Assembly (NCBI GenBank): GCA_013076295.1
Contig: RQOL01000718.1
Location: 5,368,081 to 5,432,080, forward strand
Direction of reading: 5' to 3'
Source of the DNA: Sanderia malayensis
Taxonomy: Eukaryota > Cnidaria > Scyphozoa > Semaeostomeae > Pelagiidae
DNA length: 64,000 nt
Every line of letters begins with the position of its first letter. Within the stretch, counting starts at the first letter, position 1. Below, one piece after another: positions 45,266 through 57,591 of this stretch. The notes below the pieces were generated by a model. It was given only the letters and a program-made list of their open reading frames with translations, searched no databases and was not told the origin of the DNA. Position numbers and translations under genes: made by a program.

Positions 45266-48200
45266 TCAGATGTCCAATGGTTTGGTATGGATTCCGTCTT
45301 CTAATACCTTCCGTTTACAGTAAAATGACGTCAGAGCGCGTTTTTCCTGTTCATATTGACACACCATCGCGAATTTGCGCTTTAAACCTCTATTCACAGC
45401 CATATGATGTTCATTTGTAGTGAGAGTATGTTCATATAAGGCCATTGGGTTTTGCTTAAATTGACCTTTTTGGATTCCTTTCATAGGAAATTTATAGAGC
45501 TGGTTTTCGCTATTCTCTACAACATATGTTTTGCTATTAAGGCTGATCATTTTTGTACCTTGAAAAGATAATACTATCCATGAACAATACTTCGATTGTT
45601 CAATATGTTCCATTTGCCCCAAGTAGACGAACTAAACTCGTCAACTTTAAAAATGGCAGATATTGATTCGATGCTGTACATTATCTTTAATGCGAATGTA
45701 CTCACCTTCAAATTCGATTTTGAATTTTCCCGGTGTTCGTTTTCCAAACGGACATGCATCGGTATCGGTCACGAAGAATTTCTTCTCCAATTCCCTGTAT
45801 TTTGTAGTACCTTTTAATTCAGGCCGGATATTATCTTCAAACCGCTTTCCATTTGCAAAACAGATATACAAGCTATCTGTATCCATCTCGCACAACTCCC
45901 ATGTCCCATCTTGTAAGACTATTTCAAAAAAATCATAATAGCACTCTAGCATTCGTATCTTAGCATATTGAAACACATTCCATCCTATATATCTTGCATG
46001 GTTTTCAATTATCTTTTTTTTTTGGAGTAATGATTTCCACAATGTCATTCTCCAAAATTTGCTCATCCAAGATATTTCCGATGTTGACATGGCGCGGCAG
46101 GTACTTCTTAGCTCCCAAATATGATACCAATCTTTGCTTGCCTTTATTAATAATGGTTACACCAAATGCGCTGTTCCCAACCAATTTTGATCTTTCAGCT
46201 TTGAGTAGCGTGTCAGGATTGGAATCACCATTAACTCGATCTTGGGATATGCTATTAACAAAGGGTTTAAAAATTTCCGCTCCACGATACTGAATAAAAC
46301 GATAGATGCGCGTAACCTCTAACCCATGCTGTAGGTACCATCGCAGCAAGGGTGTATTTATACCAATTTGCCGTCCGAAATACGATCCAATAAGAAGTTT
46401 GCGCGGTTGTTTCGAAATACCATGTTCTTCAACAACGCGCTGCATATAATCTCCGATATCTTTAAACTCGACCTCTGTTTTTTTGAAAATAGGTGTGAAT
46501 TCTTTAAAATATTCTCGCAAATGTTCTGGAACGTGAATGTCGATCTCTATAGCTCCAAATGCTCGATCATGCAAAATATCATCCAAAACTTCAGCTTCTG
46601 TGATTTCAACACTATTCGCATATTTAAGACGTTTGGAATTTATAACTTGCTGAATGTGGGGAGAATTACGCACAGCCATTCGCCAGTCACACTCTTTCAT
46701 ACGAACTACCGTATATCCTCTGTGACGGTAAAATGCACTCTTTGCTTCATCCAATGTGTGTAAGTCGTCCGGGGTAAGAATCGTCCTGTTTGCTGATACA
46801 TCCGATCTCTGCACATAGGATTTTAATGAACCGTTTTGACGACATGTCTCACATGCATGCCAATAACATCCGTCAAATTCATAGACAGTCTTTGTCTCTT
46901 CATCCACTCCATCCGCGAAATTTTGGAAAGTGCAAATTGATGTGGTAGAAAAAAGTTATCTTCCTCGTAACAAGTTAACTTAAAACATTTTTCCCGATGT
47001 ACAAAGGTATATTCCTCCTTATGTTCATTATTCTTGTAATCGATCCAGTCCAGGTATTCACTTGCCGATTTAGATTTGTTTCCACCAGGTCTAAACATTT
47101 CGGTTCTAATCAATTTTCGTTCTGTCATGGGTGAATTTAACGGAGATTCATGCCATACAACAGCCTCGCTAACCGGCATTTGGTGTCCAGACAATATAGA
47201 TACAACGCACCAGCATCAAAACCCTGAACCTCCCTGCGACACTTCTCGAAAAAATAATTGATGGTCCACCAACAATATGCCGATTATAAAAATCGTTGAC
47301 TTTTTTATTCGCTACATGTAATAATCGTTCTTTCGTATTGGACACATACAGAATTTTACTAGCCAGGGACGGAAGGCTAACTCCATCCATAGTGAGATCT
47401 ATCCCATATACAAAAAACTCTGCTGCATACATGTGGCACGCTTTTAGATAGGGCTGAACATCCATGGTATTGTACCAGCGTTGATAGTCGCGCACCTCTC
47501 GCCAGCCACTTTCGTTCCATCTTTGTTGCAGTTGTCGATAATTTTCTCTACAGTCAACGGGATGTTTTTCCCTTTAATATCTTTAGCGCTTCCTTCTGTA
47601 TTTCTTCATCGCTTTTACTATCTTTATCTTTAGCACGTAATTCAGCTACCAATTCTGTATAGCGTTCATATTGAATATCCAATGTATTACGTTGTGACCG
47701 TAAACTTGACACAAAGGCATCAAATGGTGGGAGATGTTTGTCATGCAATCGATCAAAGGAATCTAAATATTCGTATGGGAAAAACGACTTTTCCTGCTCG
47801 ACTTTAGCAAAGGCTTTAATAAAGTATCTAAATTATATGATGGAGCTAAGAATGCGGATGTATCTCTAAATTTTATCTCCAACTCAGGAATTCGTTCAGG
47901 TTCTTTGCTGTGAAGGACACGGCTTTGTATTTGCTTCCTTGTTTGATTACATCTATATGCACATTTTCCTTCAAAATCAAAGGAAAGAGATATTTTGCAA
48001 TCAAGGGTAAATCATAGCCAGACGAATTAAAACCCGAAACTGGTAGAGTCTGACATTGTTTAAAGAGTTCCAATATAAACGAAGTGCATCGCTATAATCG
48101 TAAGCACTTCTATACGCTTTCGACGAGATTCTAATTTGTCATCAACATCGTTTTGTCTTTGCTTCTGTATTTCTTCTACCTGTTCCTTTGTTAACACATG

Positions 48201-50471
48201 CTGTAAACGGCTTGTTAACTTCTCGTATTTATCATCGGCTTGTCCGCTAATTTCGGAGAAATGATAGAATTTGGCTGTATCATAAATGAGCAAAATTTGC
48301 TTCTCCCAAAAGAAATCTCGTATGTTCTCGAACAAGGACAATATTTGGCAAATGCGCGTACACATTTTAATTTGGCAATCGTAATTAGGTGAGAGATAAA
48401 ACTTTTAATGAGTGCATTGGGATCCTAAGCACACGCAAAAAGAGTTTGTTTGTCTATTATTTCACCCGCTACATCTTTCAATTCATGTTCGAAACTGGTT
48501 GCAATGGCGTACGTTCAAACTTTCAAAATCGAAAACAGCAATATCGTAATTGAAATAATAGTCATGACGATCTTTTTCATTGACAAACTCATGTTCCCAC
48601 TTCAAATTATACGCTTTACTGATCTTTTGTAACAAGGGTTGATGACGTTCTATGAGTCCTTCTTTAAATCTATGTTGCGTTATTTTCTCTAATGCGCATG
48701 CTTTCTGGTGTCGAATCAATGAAGGAAGATGATAATAGATTTGTGCACATTCATCACAAATATACTTGGTGGTAAATGCTTTCAAACTTAAAATGGTACA
48801 AATGTGTTCTTTATAATATAACAAATCAAGCTTCAGATTTGTTTTATACTTCAATCTTGAATTATACACTTTCTTGACACCTTTCAATCCTTTAATTTCT
48901 TTTTCATCTTCATCATGATATTCGAATTCAGGTGTAAAAATGGAAATTTTAATACCATACATATATTCCATATGTACAACATGTTGTAGATTAAAACCGA
49001 AAAATTGGGGATATTCAGCAAAGGCACAATAGTTCTTTATCATTTCATCTAAACTAGCTACCTCATCGTCCTCTTTGTACTCTAATAATCGCTCACGTAG
49101 TGCAATAAAAAAACATGCGCTATTTGCTTGTGCTTTGTGTTTGTGTATGTTCACTGCATGCATGTTGTTGGCGCATGATTTTGTTATGCATTCCGGCAAA
49201 TCATCTGTTGTATCTGTTGCTTTTCCAATCGAAAAATCATCGTGCCCTATATTCATAACGGACACATGCATATTTGTGGCTCTTACTAACCCCCATGTTG
49301 AATCTTTAAAATTATTCTTGAGTATGTCAATCAAAGGTACTGAAGTTAACCGTTTCACCACTCTTTTCATACCCTTTTTTGTTCGCACTAAGAATTCGCT
49401 GTATTGGATGTTACTTGCATTGGAATCGGAATCCAAATCATCACGTCTATACATTTAATTATAATCAGACACATAGAAATATCTGAATGCTTCAGTCTCT
49501 TTGTTTTGAAGTAGGAACCCGAATGACACCACCATTCGCGCAGGAAGAACATCGTCAATTTCAGTAAATATACGCCATAGATTTTTTTTGATTTGATGAT
49601 TTAAATCTTCAGGAGCCAGTAAATGAAAGTTAAATTTAAGAAAGGTGTTATTCACTAACTGTGAATAGCAGTGCGGAGCGATAAAAGGCGCATGTTGCTT
49701 ATAACACTGAATCAATCGATCTTTTGTTTCTTCCGATAGACATTCCCCAAAACAATCTACAACCACATCCCAGGGTCGATATGCATAGAGGCAGTCGTTC
49801 CAAAAGCAACGAATGTGTGCGATAGACGGAAACGGCTGGGTGGTTATGTTTAATTCTTTATGTACAGCTATCCTATGCCTTTGCAACTGTGTTGTTGTAA
49901 GAAAGTGATCAGCATTGCAGTGTTCACAGGCGAAATGCATTTGTTTCTTAGTGCCTTTATTAAAATTATGTTGTTCAAGATGATCTGATAGTTCCTGCAT
50001 AGAATTACAGATCTCACCACATCTAAGACAATTAAAATTATTCTCATGGTGTACAAACCTATGATTGTTAAGCATACGTTTTGTTCCAAACTTTTGTCCG
50101 CAATCGGTACACTTATGTTTCTTTCTCACCCAACGATCTGAGCTTTCTTGATCTATTGGCCGATTCGCATCCTTCTTCGTCTTTGTGTTTCCTCTATGTT
50201 TCTTTAAAAAATGTCTCTCCAACGTTTGTTTTGTAACATTTTTCAGTCCGCAATATGAGCAAGCAAAACGCGAATGCTTTTCTGTTACATGTTTTCTTAA
50301 ATCAACAACACGAGAAAAACCTTTATTACATTTAGTACATTTATGATTAAATTGTTCATGTTCCACTTCTTTATGCTTTATTAAATCCTGCCTCGTTGAT
50401 AGAACCTTTCGACATGTTCCGCATTTGAAGTTCGCCCTTGGCTTCATCGTTTTCCTCCTCAATACGAACAT
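45266..50471 (-). pseudogene. Protein-primed DNA polymerase B with N-terminal C2H2 fingers
   Basis: The reading starts at 50471 (a second Met is at 50447). Residues 15-190 contain about six C2H2 fingers (CTKCNKGFSRVVDLRKHVTE, CTDCGQKFGTKRMLNNHRF). The frame continues through a TAA at 49455-49457 into the polymerase. Exonuclease motifs are YDIAVFDFESLNV near 48510 and GFNSSGYDLPLIAKYL near 48025. Polymerase motifs are DAGALYLY near 47205, KLVGNSAFGVTI near 46187 and EMDTDSLYI near 45883, with the usual thumb end GIQKGQFKQN and VLEDGIHTKPLDI. At least six frame changes and one stop lie in between, so the gene is dead. The fingers could be a separate upstream gene joined only by the lost stop, but the frame is continuous. 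Confidence 0.88.
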
Positions 50472-50510
50472 TCAGGAAAGTGAACTGTTAAATGTTTAAC
50501 TCTTTATGAG

Positions 50511-50570
50511 CTTTTATATATTTTCATACAAGAATACCTGTCAATCATAACACACTACACCTGTCAATCA
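50511..50570 (-). promoter_or_regulatory. Two TGATTGACAG sites and TATA box of the polymerase gene
   Basis: On the minus strand TGATTGACAG occurs at 50570-50561 and 50547-50538, both followed by GT. TATATAAAAG lies at 50520-50511, 17 bp further. The polymerase ATG is at 50471. The spacing is close to that at 30137. Confidence 0.65.
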
Positions 50571-50654
50571 TTGCTCTATTTTACACAATGTACGCACTGA
50601 TTTCTTATAGTATGCCTGTAATTTTTTCATGGCTAGTTTTTTACTTGTTTTTCG

Positions 50655-51220
50655 CTAGTTTTTCATGGCTAGTTTTTCACTAAAAACAGCTGGTAAATTT
50701 AACGATTTAATACTTAAAATCAACTGATAAAAATATATAGCCAGTTTTGATTCAATTCTGTTCAGGCCGTCATATAATCGACAAAACTGTACATTTTTTT
50801 TATTATGTAATAGAACATAATAAACTGCTCTGATAATCTTGCCTTTCTGAATCAATATTTTCTTTTCGTAGGATATTTGCTGCTTGATATACTTATTCTT
50901 TTTCATAAGTACTGTTCTTTTTTCCAGATGTTCCCTTTTAACTCCTTTAAATGACAACATGTTATCGCCAGCACTTTTCCGAATAAATATCCTCTTTTTT
51001 ACTTTGCAGCATTTTATATATCTCGCGCATTTCCATGTTAGCTGTCACTCAAATAAAATCGACTGCGTTTCTACTGATTATTATCATGAACATATTTCTA
51101 CTATTCAATTACATAATACGCTTATCTATCACTAATGTTTTTTCTTATAATGTTTGTGCATTTTCAAGGTATTCTTCGAGTTCCTCCACGTTTTCTCCAA
51201 AGAGATCCCGATCCTCTTGG
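50655..51220. other. Spacer between viral minus-strand genes
   Basis: AT-rich. A 101-codon minus frame (50960-50655) is helical and Lys-rich but shows no motif; I leave it as possible. Nothing else was recognised. Confidence 0.35.
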
Positions 51221-52206
51221 TCATCCTCGTCTGATTCTGGTATGATCGTTCGTCATCGCTTTTTTCTGCATTCGTTTTCTAGCTTGTTGTCGGTGTTGTG
51301 TTGAACGCGTTCTCCGCGCTGTTCGGATTTGGTTCACCTGCCTTTCTCTTTCTCTTTTTTGGTGCATCTTTTGCACAATAAGTTTTGCAATGTCCAGCAA
51401 TGAGTTCTCTTGTGATATCTGGCGTGCTTTTATCCACATCTGGTGTTCGGACGATTTGGAATTCGTGAAGGCAATCTGTTTCCCTTCCTTATCAATCAGA
51501 ACAGGTGCAATTTCTCCAACTAACGTTGGAAAATTGTCCTGTAACCATTGTGCATCATTTGTTATAAATAACAAATCAAACAGTTTGCACAAATCTTCTG
51601 ATGTGAGCAAGACTCGCTTCATCGAGCTCACTACATCTGTCGTTGTATTATGACGTTGTATCAGAATTTGGACATCTACTTTGTTTCCTTCATTTATCAC
51701 CACCTGAACCAATGCTTCATCTACATATTTTGCTCCATCAGCTAACATGAACTCTCTTGACAATGGTTCTTTGAAGACCATTGTTCCAATAGTCCAACCC
51801 TGCGCTGCCATTATTTGCAAACTATGCATCATCTTTCCAACATCCTCATATTCCAACCGAAATCCCAATATTTTCATGCGGGATTTGTTGACCAAACCCC
51901 AGTTTCTTCATTTTACCCTTCCTTAGGTGAATTTCTGTTAGCTGCCCTTTATCGTCTATACATTCTTTATCTCGCAGCTTGTCAAAGCTTTCGGGTGGGA
52001 CAGGGCAATTTTTCTTCAAGACAAGTCTTTGCTCTTGGATTACCAAATCTTTTGTCGAACCATCACGGAATTGATCCTTCTTTTTTACCACGCCATCTAG
52101 AGTTCTGACTTTTCGTTTTTTTGCCCTGGTGTACAGTTTAACTGGTATCGAGAACAAATCTCAATACTTGTTTCATTAGAAACGATGCGTTTCCATAACT
52201 TGCCAT
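51221..52206 (-). pseudogene. Hypothetical viral protein, frameshifted
   Basis: The ATG at 52206 lies 79 bases after a TATA box. Two frame changes are needed (near 52160 and 51870) to read about 325 codons. The middle is a mixed alpha/beta sequence (MAAQGWTIGTMVFKEPL, DEALVQVVINEGNKVDVQIL). The last 60 residues are very Arg/Gln-rich (RTRSTQHRQQARKRMQKKAM), so nucleic acid binding is plausible. No family is recognised. Confidence 0.45.
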
Positions 52207-52276
52207 GTTGCTAGTTTTTAGAGATGTACACAAGAGATAACCCAAATGTGAATGAACAAACCTCAGTTTGCAATAC

Positions 52277-52308
52277 TTTATATACTTTCAATTGACAATG
52301 ATTGACAG
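52277..52308 (-). promoter_or_regulatory. TGATTGACAG site (reversed) and TATA box
   Basis: TGATTGACAG stands on the plus strand at 52299-52308, with TATATAAAG on the minus strand at 52285-52277, 13 bp away. It serves the gene starting at 52206. A further TTGACA half lies at 52292-52297. Confidence 0.55.
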
Positions 52309-52543
52309 CTTGACTGACCTTTAACCCTATTCTACATTTATTTATTTTTATAATATTCCTATAATTCGTTTATGGCAGTTGCCGTATGGTTTATGGTGAT
52401 GCGCACTATTTGGTGGATAAGTTGTCTTACTAATAACTCTAAAACTTTTCAGTTTTCGTGCATATTTCTTTCTGTCTTTCCTCTTCTTTTTTTTTCCCAG
52501 ATGAACGCAGCAGCGCAAAATTCATAAAAGCCATTTTACAGTT

Positions 52544-52839
52544 TCACTCTTGCTTATATACTATATCTGCAACCTCTTCAATTGCAGAAAGGAGTTCCCA
52601 TCTATTTCTCAAACCGTTTTCAATCCACTTTACACAATCACCCCTTTGTTTTGTTAACACTTGTGTATCATCCGTTGAAATCACCAAAATTACCTTGTCC
52701 CCAAACAAATGAAACTGCACCGCAACACTTTTATATTTAAAACCGTTTGTTTTGATGCCCACTGTTTCAATTCTGCTTCTATCCCTTCTGCCGATTCTTT
52801 ATCGCTAACTGTCACCTTTATACAGCGAAGACCTTCCAT
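52544..52839 (-). pseudogene. Hypothetical viral protein
   Basis: The ATG at 52839 starts MEGLRCIKVTVSDKESAEGI. A frame change near 52735 joins it to a second piece (AVQFHLFGDKVILVISTDDT). It ends at a TGA, beyond which the frame stays open for about 30 more basic codons. No family is recognised. Confidence 0.4.
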
Positions 52840-53129
52840 GTTTTCTTTCCGTCTAGTTGTTTATTGCTATCTTCGATTATTATATACTTTTTTTCATATC
52901 CTTTTTTTAAAACCCCTTATTTCCTTATTACAAGTCGTCCATCAGGTTGTTGAATCAATGTTAACCCACCTCCTACAAAAGCTTTTCGCGCAGTTCTTTT
53001 GTCGTCTTCGAAAATGGATTTAACTTTATTTTTCCCATCCCCACCATTGATTTCATTCTAGTCATCTTTTTTTTCTTTTAGCTTGAAACGTTGACCTTTT
53101 TCCGAACAATCTTGTTGCTTTAAAATATT

Positions 53130-53680
53130 TCATTTTCTTCTTCTCTTACGTCGTTTTCTCGTTTTTTTCTTATATTTCAAAATTTCTCGCATAAGCAATC
53201 TCGTATTAATTTTTCCTCTACCTCTTAATTTAGTTAGTGCAGCGTCTGCAGCTGCTGACCCCCTGCTTGTAATGATCCTTTTCCTAATTCGATTGCGGCT
53301 CGTTTTGCTACTGCTTTTGCTCCAGCTTTTAGTGCAGCTCGTGTAAGTCCTCTCGCTGCTAATCGACCAGCAACAGCTCCCATTCTTACTTCTTTTCCCC
53401 ATTCTTATTTTTATAGGCTTTCCGTTTTTCCCTTTTCTTTTTTTTCATGTTTTTCTTTTTTGATTTATTTAATGTTCGTCCAAACACTGTCACATCACTA
53501 AATGTCTTGGCTCTTTTTCCTTTTAGCCCTACTAGTCGCAAAAAGCGTTTTTTTCTTTTTTGCGCCGTGATCTAACCCAAATAGACTATCGCTGCAACTG
53601 TACTTCCTCCAGCACCCATTTTCTTTTTCTTATATTTACGACCTTCTTCTCTGCACTTTATAATTCCTGACATGGTTTTT
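53130..53680 (-). pseudogene. Cluster of small basic viral proteins
   Basis: On the minus strand, 53672-53571 reads MSGIIKCREEGRKYKKKKMG then a hydrophobic tail. Near 53400-53250 one frame reads MGAVAGRLAARGLTRAALKA. A second frame continues to 53130 with KYKKKTRKRRKRRRK. The Ala/Gly-rich helix followed by Lys/Arg-rich tails is typical of adenovirus-like core or condensing peptides. Homopolymer-rich sequence makes the exact frames uncertain. Confidence 0.35.
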
Positions 53681-53713
53681 TTTCATCCTCACTTAAAAAA
53701 TTTATCAAATATT

Positions 53714-54536
53714 TTATCTTTTTTTCTTCTCCCGGTTTAAATTCATCAACACATTTGGAAATTTCTCATTATTATTATCGAAATATTGTTGGATTTTCTT
53801 AAATAACTCTCTCCCTTCTTGCTTTTCGAAGGTCATTTGCTGGCACAGAACCGCCAATTGACTTTTTTGTCTTTCATTGTTAAATACTACTTGATAATCT
53901 GCATTTGTCGCTATCTCCTTTGTTATTTTTCCTTGCGGGAATGGTGATTGCCATAAAATAAAAACTGTAACTGTTTTATGATGTGAACCTTTTGTGAATA
54001 ATTGTGACACATCTGTATCGTTTCTCATTTCCGTCATTAAATCATCTAGGACTATTATACAATTTTTCGCGTTTTCTAGTTTTGCTTTATCTAACCCTTT
54101 AATGAATTCCACATGTTTTTACCAAAATCACGTCGTAATCTTTCAAACACTTGCGTTTGCTCTATCCCATAAAACCATAAATTTTTTTCAAAAATTTACC
54201 TTTAACATCATTTGTTACTTCTTTCCACTTTTCCAAGAGTTTTATTACCCAGTAGGTTTTGCCACACCCTGATTTACCTGTTAATAACAGGGTAAACGGA
54301 TTCTTCAATGTTATATCTATCACCTCCGGCATTTCATTTAAAATTGAATTTACTTCAGCGTACAACTTTTCCTTCCGAATATCATTTATTAACCTATCCT
54401 CATCATCATCTGCTTTCCTTCGTTTAGTATGTTGCAGTTTACTCAATAAAAAACGATTTTCATCATCACTATCTTCATCATCATCATTTTCATCCTGTAT
54501 ATGGTATATATCGTTTACATACCGTTTCTTCGACAT
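53714..54536 (-). pseudogene. FtsK/HerA (A32)-type packaging ATPase, one frameshift
   Basis: Residues 1-60 are acidic and charged. Residues 80-100 hold the Walker A loop (LLLTGKSGCGKTYWVIKLL). The frame is lost near 54160, just after a YG-type box. The second frame from 54112 holds Walker B (NCIIVLDDLMTEM), then LFTKGSHHKTVTVFIL and NADYQVVFNNERQKSQLA, which are the Polinton ATPase landmarks. The total of about 270 codons is normal. It would drive genome packaging into capsids. Only one base needs changing in frame, so this gene is little damaged. Confidence 0.85.
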
Positions 54537-54613
54537 TTTGAATATAATATCACTAGATACTAAATATATACGTAAAAAATAATGAAAAATTCATTTTCAT
54601 CACAATTCGTGTT

Positions 54614-55115
54614 CTAGCTGTGCTGTGTGACTGGTGATGATGGCGGAGGAGTTGGAACATTTGTCGCTACACTTTGCATCAAACGCAATGTGCGTGAAGC
54701 ATACATCCTTCCCTTCAAATAAAAATGTATCGTCACTTCTCCTTCTGGATGTACCGTTACGAAGCCAAAGCTATGCTCGAATGGATCTCTGTCCGGTTCT
54801 CTAACTGTCTTGTATTCCCACTTCTCCAGCTTTTTCAATATTTCCAATAATTTCGGAAAATTCCCAATTTCATCTATCGATGACCATGCTTGCCCAATTC
54901 AACCAGACCTGGCTCTTCTACTTGCTGTTTATCGGCATTAAAGATGTACTCCTCCGTCCCTCCATCGTCTGTTCTTTTATTCACATAACTTAGTGTATTA
55001 TTTGAATCATACACCGCCAATTCTTTAATGCGTCATCTGTTTGATATCCCCTTATTGCATGTCTCACCTCTTCTTCAGTTCGCTCTTGTTCGTAATATAC
55101 TCGTACATTTGCCAT
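54614..55115 (-). pseudogene. Hypothetical viral protein, two frameshifts
   Basis: The ATG at 55115 starts MANVRVYYEQERTEEEVRHA. Frame changes near 55020 and 54890 lead to the long last piece (SFGFVTVHPEGEVTIHFYLK) ending in a Pro/Ser tail. About 165 codons in total. The beta-rich C-terminal domain is not recognised. It lies directly upstream of the ATPase. Confidence 0.4.
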
Positions 55116-55150
55116 TTTGTTTCTGTTGATTTCTCTTCGCTCTCGCACAA

Positions 55151-55199
55151 CCTATATCCTATTTGTGATTGACATTTCGCATGTTGTTTCTGTCAATCA
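55151..55199 (-). promoter_or_regulatory. Paired TGATTGACA sites and TATA-like box
   Basis: CTGTCAATCA at 55190-55199 and TGATTGACAT at 55166-55175 point towards each other, 24 bp start to start. A TATA-like GATATAGG lies at 55152-55159, ahead of the gene at 55115. The same two-site layout with the same 24-bp step occurs at 58165-58198. Confidence 0.55.
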
Positions 55200-55453
55200 T
55201 TCTTTCTTTTCCTTTTTTTCGTCGACTCATTCAAAAATTGCATTAATTCATCCAATGTTTCTTCATCTACGTCACTATCCCGCTTTCGTTTCATTGGCTC
55301 TTTTTCAAACACATCTACTATGTCTTCTTCTACCACTTCCTCATCGAACATTTGATCAATTATCTCTCTATCTGGTACTATTTCTGCATATACGATCTCT
55401 TTCATCACAGACGTTACTTGCCTTCGTTCGACTTCTGAATACTTTCTATTCAA
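55193..55453 (-). CDS. Hypothetical acidic viral protein with basic C-terminus
   Basis: 86 codons, intact, highly charged (FDEEVVEEDIVDVFEKEPMK, then TKKRKRKND). It is probably disordered. Its stop codon lies inside the promoter of the next gene. No family is recognised. Confidence 0.4.
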   Translation of the reverse strand: MNRKYSEVERRQVTSVMKEIVYAEIVPDREIIDQMFDEEVVEEDIVDVFEKEPMKRKRDSDVDEETLDELMQFLNESTKKRKRKND

Positions 55454-55629
55454 AATGGCATTAATGTCCGTGATTTTTTTTTAATCAGGATTCTTGCTTC
55501 ATTTCATTTCCTACTCTCTCTACATCCTCCATTCTCATCATTTGATCGTTTGCAGCCCCGATACTTGCAGAACGAATCACTAATAATTCTATTAGAGCTT
55601 CTTTTAAGTGTTTATCTAACTTCTCTCAT

Positions 55630-56054
55630 CTATGTCCTCCTGTTCGTTTTGGCGTCTGTAAAATAGCGAACGTTGTTCATTTTTTGTAACAGTGCATTCG
55701 TTTCCACAATTTCAAAATCTGTATTTTGAAAAAAGAACTTCAATTTGCTCAATTGCGCATTGGTCGGAAAAAACATCTTTGTACAAAATAAACTTGTATC
55801 ATCCGCATCATTCTCTATCAGTTTTTTCTTCATATTTTTTTCATACTGTTCTAACATTGTCTTTACGTCCATCACCTTCTCCTTATTTTTAATATGTCCT
55901 GAATTTCTTCAAACTCTCGTTCATACATACACATTCCAAACTTGCTCATAAAACTCTGAAATCCTAGTTGATATTTCAAACATGATTCACTAACTTGAAT
56001 TTTCACTTTACGCTTACTTTCCCCATTGATAATATCCATCGCCATTTCATCCAT
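55630..56054 (-). pseudogene. NTDF-family protein A, one frameshift
   Basis: Frames 56054-55872 and 55875-55630 overlap by a few bases and read as one protein of about 140 codons. The second half contains FFPTNAQLSKLKFFFQNTDF. It aligns with YPNVSQVEKMKHFYVNTDFD of the larger protein at 59154-59915, including the preceding DIL...NKEK helix. The function is unknown; a family limited to this virus group is likely. Confidence 0.5.
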
Positions 56055-56271
56055 TCATACGTAATATCAAACAAATTGTTTGTTTTTTCTGTTGAAAACA
56101 TATTCACATTCATCATCCCTTCCGTTTCAAAGGAACGTGTGTCCTGGGTTAATTTTTTTATCACCGGCATGGTCATCTTCTGTAAATATGTTTTATCATT
56201 TCTTTTTTTTCATTACCTTTATATCGGTTGACGCTTGATAAATACACATTTTTATTTTTTTATCATTTTCA

Positions 56272-57036
56272 TCAATACTTCAAATATCTCATTATTTCAC
56301 AACTCATACTCTTTCCATCTGGTTTACATTTTAATCCACAAAGCTCTATCTTGTTTATTAACTCTTTTACTGTCGCCTCCTTTTTCTTTTTCAACAACCA
56401 TTTAGTAACTATATCAAACATTACCGATTCCGTCAATCCCAACATGCATCTACTTTTAAATGATATCATATCATTACACCCTACACTTCCATCTTCCTCA
56501 TCATGTAACGTATAGAAAAAGCGCATTTGTTCATCATATGGGTTCAAAAAATATCCTTCACTATTACAACATCAAAAATCGAAAAACCAGAAATAAAATG
56601 GTTTTCTCATCATATATGTCTCTCTAAATGTTTTCAATGACATCGCTATTATTAAAGGCGATACTACTTCTCTTATCGTACTTGCCAATGCTTTTTGCTA
56701 CATTACTGATAAGAGTTCAATGTCCTCATATTCCAGTCTTTCATTGTGGACTCGATTCCATTCTCTTGTGATCATGTGGATGATCATCACAACATCTCTG
56801 CCACTTCTTTCTACTATATCGTCCAACGATGTTGATGTTTCTTTCCACGCGATTGCATCATACAGTGCTGTAATATCATATTTACCGACATGCACTATGG
56901 ACATCACTTGTTTGTACCATAGATACAATTCACCATCATAACTTCCTTCCACTTCTCGCCAAAACACAGGTTCATTTATTTCGATCGCTTCTTGAACAGG
57001 TGAACACCCTAACGGATTTGCTGGGCAATCATCCAT
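56272..57036 (-). pseudogene. Second death-fold-like accessory protein, two in-frame stops
   Basis: The frame from 57036 is open apart from TAG at 56698-56700 and a TGA near 56570, about 254 codons, similar in length to the protein at 30445. LDDIVERSGRDVVMIIHMIT corresponds to LELVRKIGRDDVAHIINECV there. The C-terminal VTKWLLKKKKEATVKELINK corresponds to its VIDSWMRKKKDEARVSSIME. The last segment has the Trp and ATV-x-x-L pattern of death-domain helices. Paralogy of the two viral proteins is better supported than the domain name. Confidence 0.4.
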
Positions 57037-57128
57037 CCTTCTTTCTTCGTTTCTTCTACTACACTACTTCTCTCTTATATGACAATTCCTTTTATACCTT
57101 TCTGCAACCCTCATACATTGTTGTACTC

Positions 57129-57528
57129 ATATATCCGCACGTCTGCACCATATATTTACATACACACTATCACGTGCATACTCTGGATCCACTAACAATG
57201 CTATATATAACTCACCCTTGTTATCAAGGTGCATCTGTGTACCCCTTATCAACCACATGCTATTTTCCAACCCAACTTTTTCCTCTTCTCTTGTTGATGG
57301 TCTCTATTTTATCCTGCTTAACCTTCCCATTCCATTATTCTGCTGCCATAATTCTGGACATTCGCTCTCAACCCAACGAACACCGTCATATAATGCAAAT
57401 GTATCCTTTGCAGACGATGGAAGACTCCCGAGCATACATCGAAATACCTCTACCATCATTGATAGTTTCTGTTTATTTATTTTCGCGCTATCATAACGCA
57501 GAAATGCATAAATAGGTACACCATTCAT
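57129..57528 (-). pseudogene. Hypothetical viral protein, in-frame TAG
   Basis: From ATG 57528 the frame is open to a TAG at 57304-57306. It then continues (ENSMWLIRGTQMHLDNKGEL) to about 57129. The second half resembles the C-terminal half of the next gene outward (57679-58109) in strand pattern and spacing. The function is unknown. Confidence 0.35.
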
Positions 57529-57591
57529 TTTGTCTTCTCTTTATATTTCATATATATATACCAAATAATTATATTAACATCTTACACATTA

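Noticed and set aside
45994..46763. Plus-strand open frames opposite the polymerase
   Set aside because: They are shadows of PolB coding on the minus strand.
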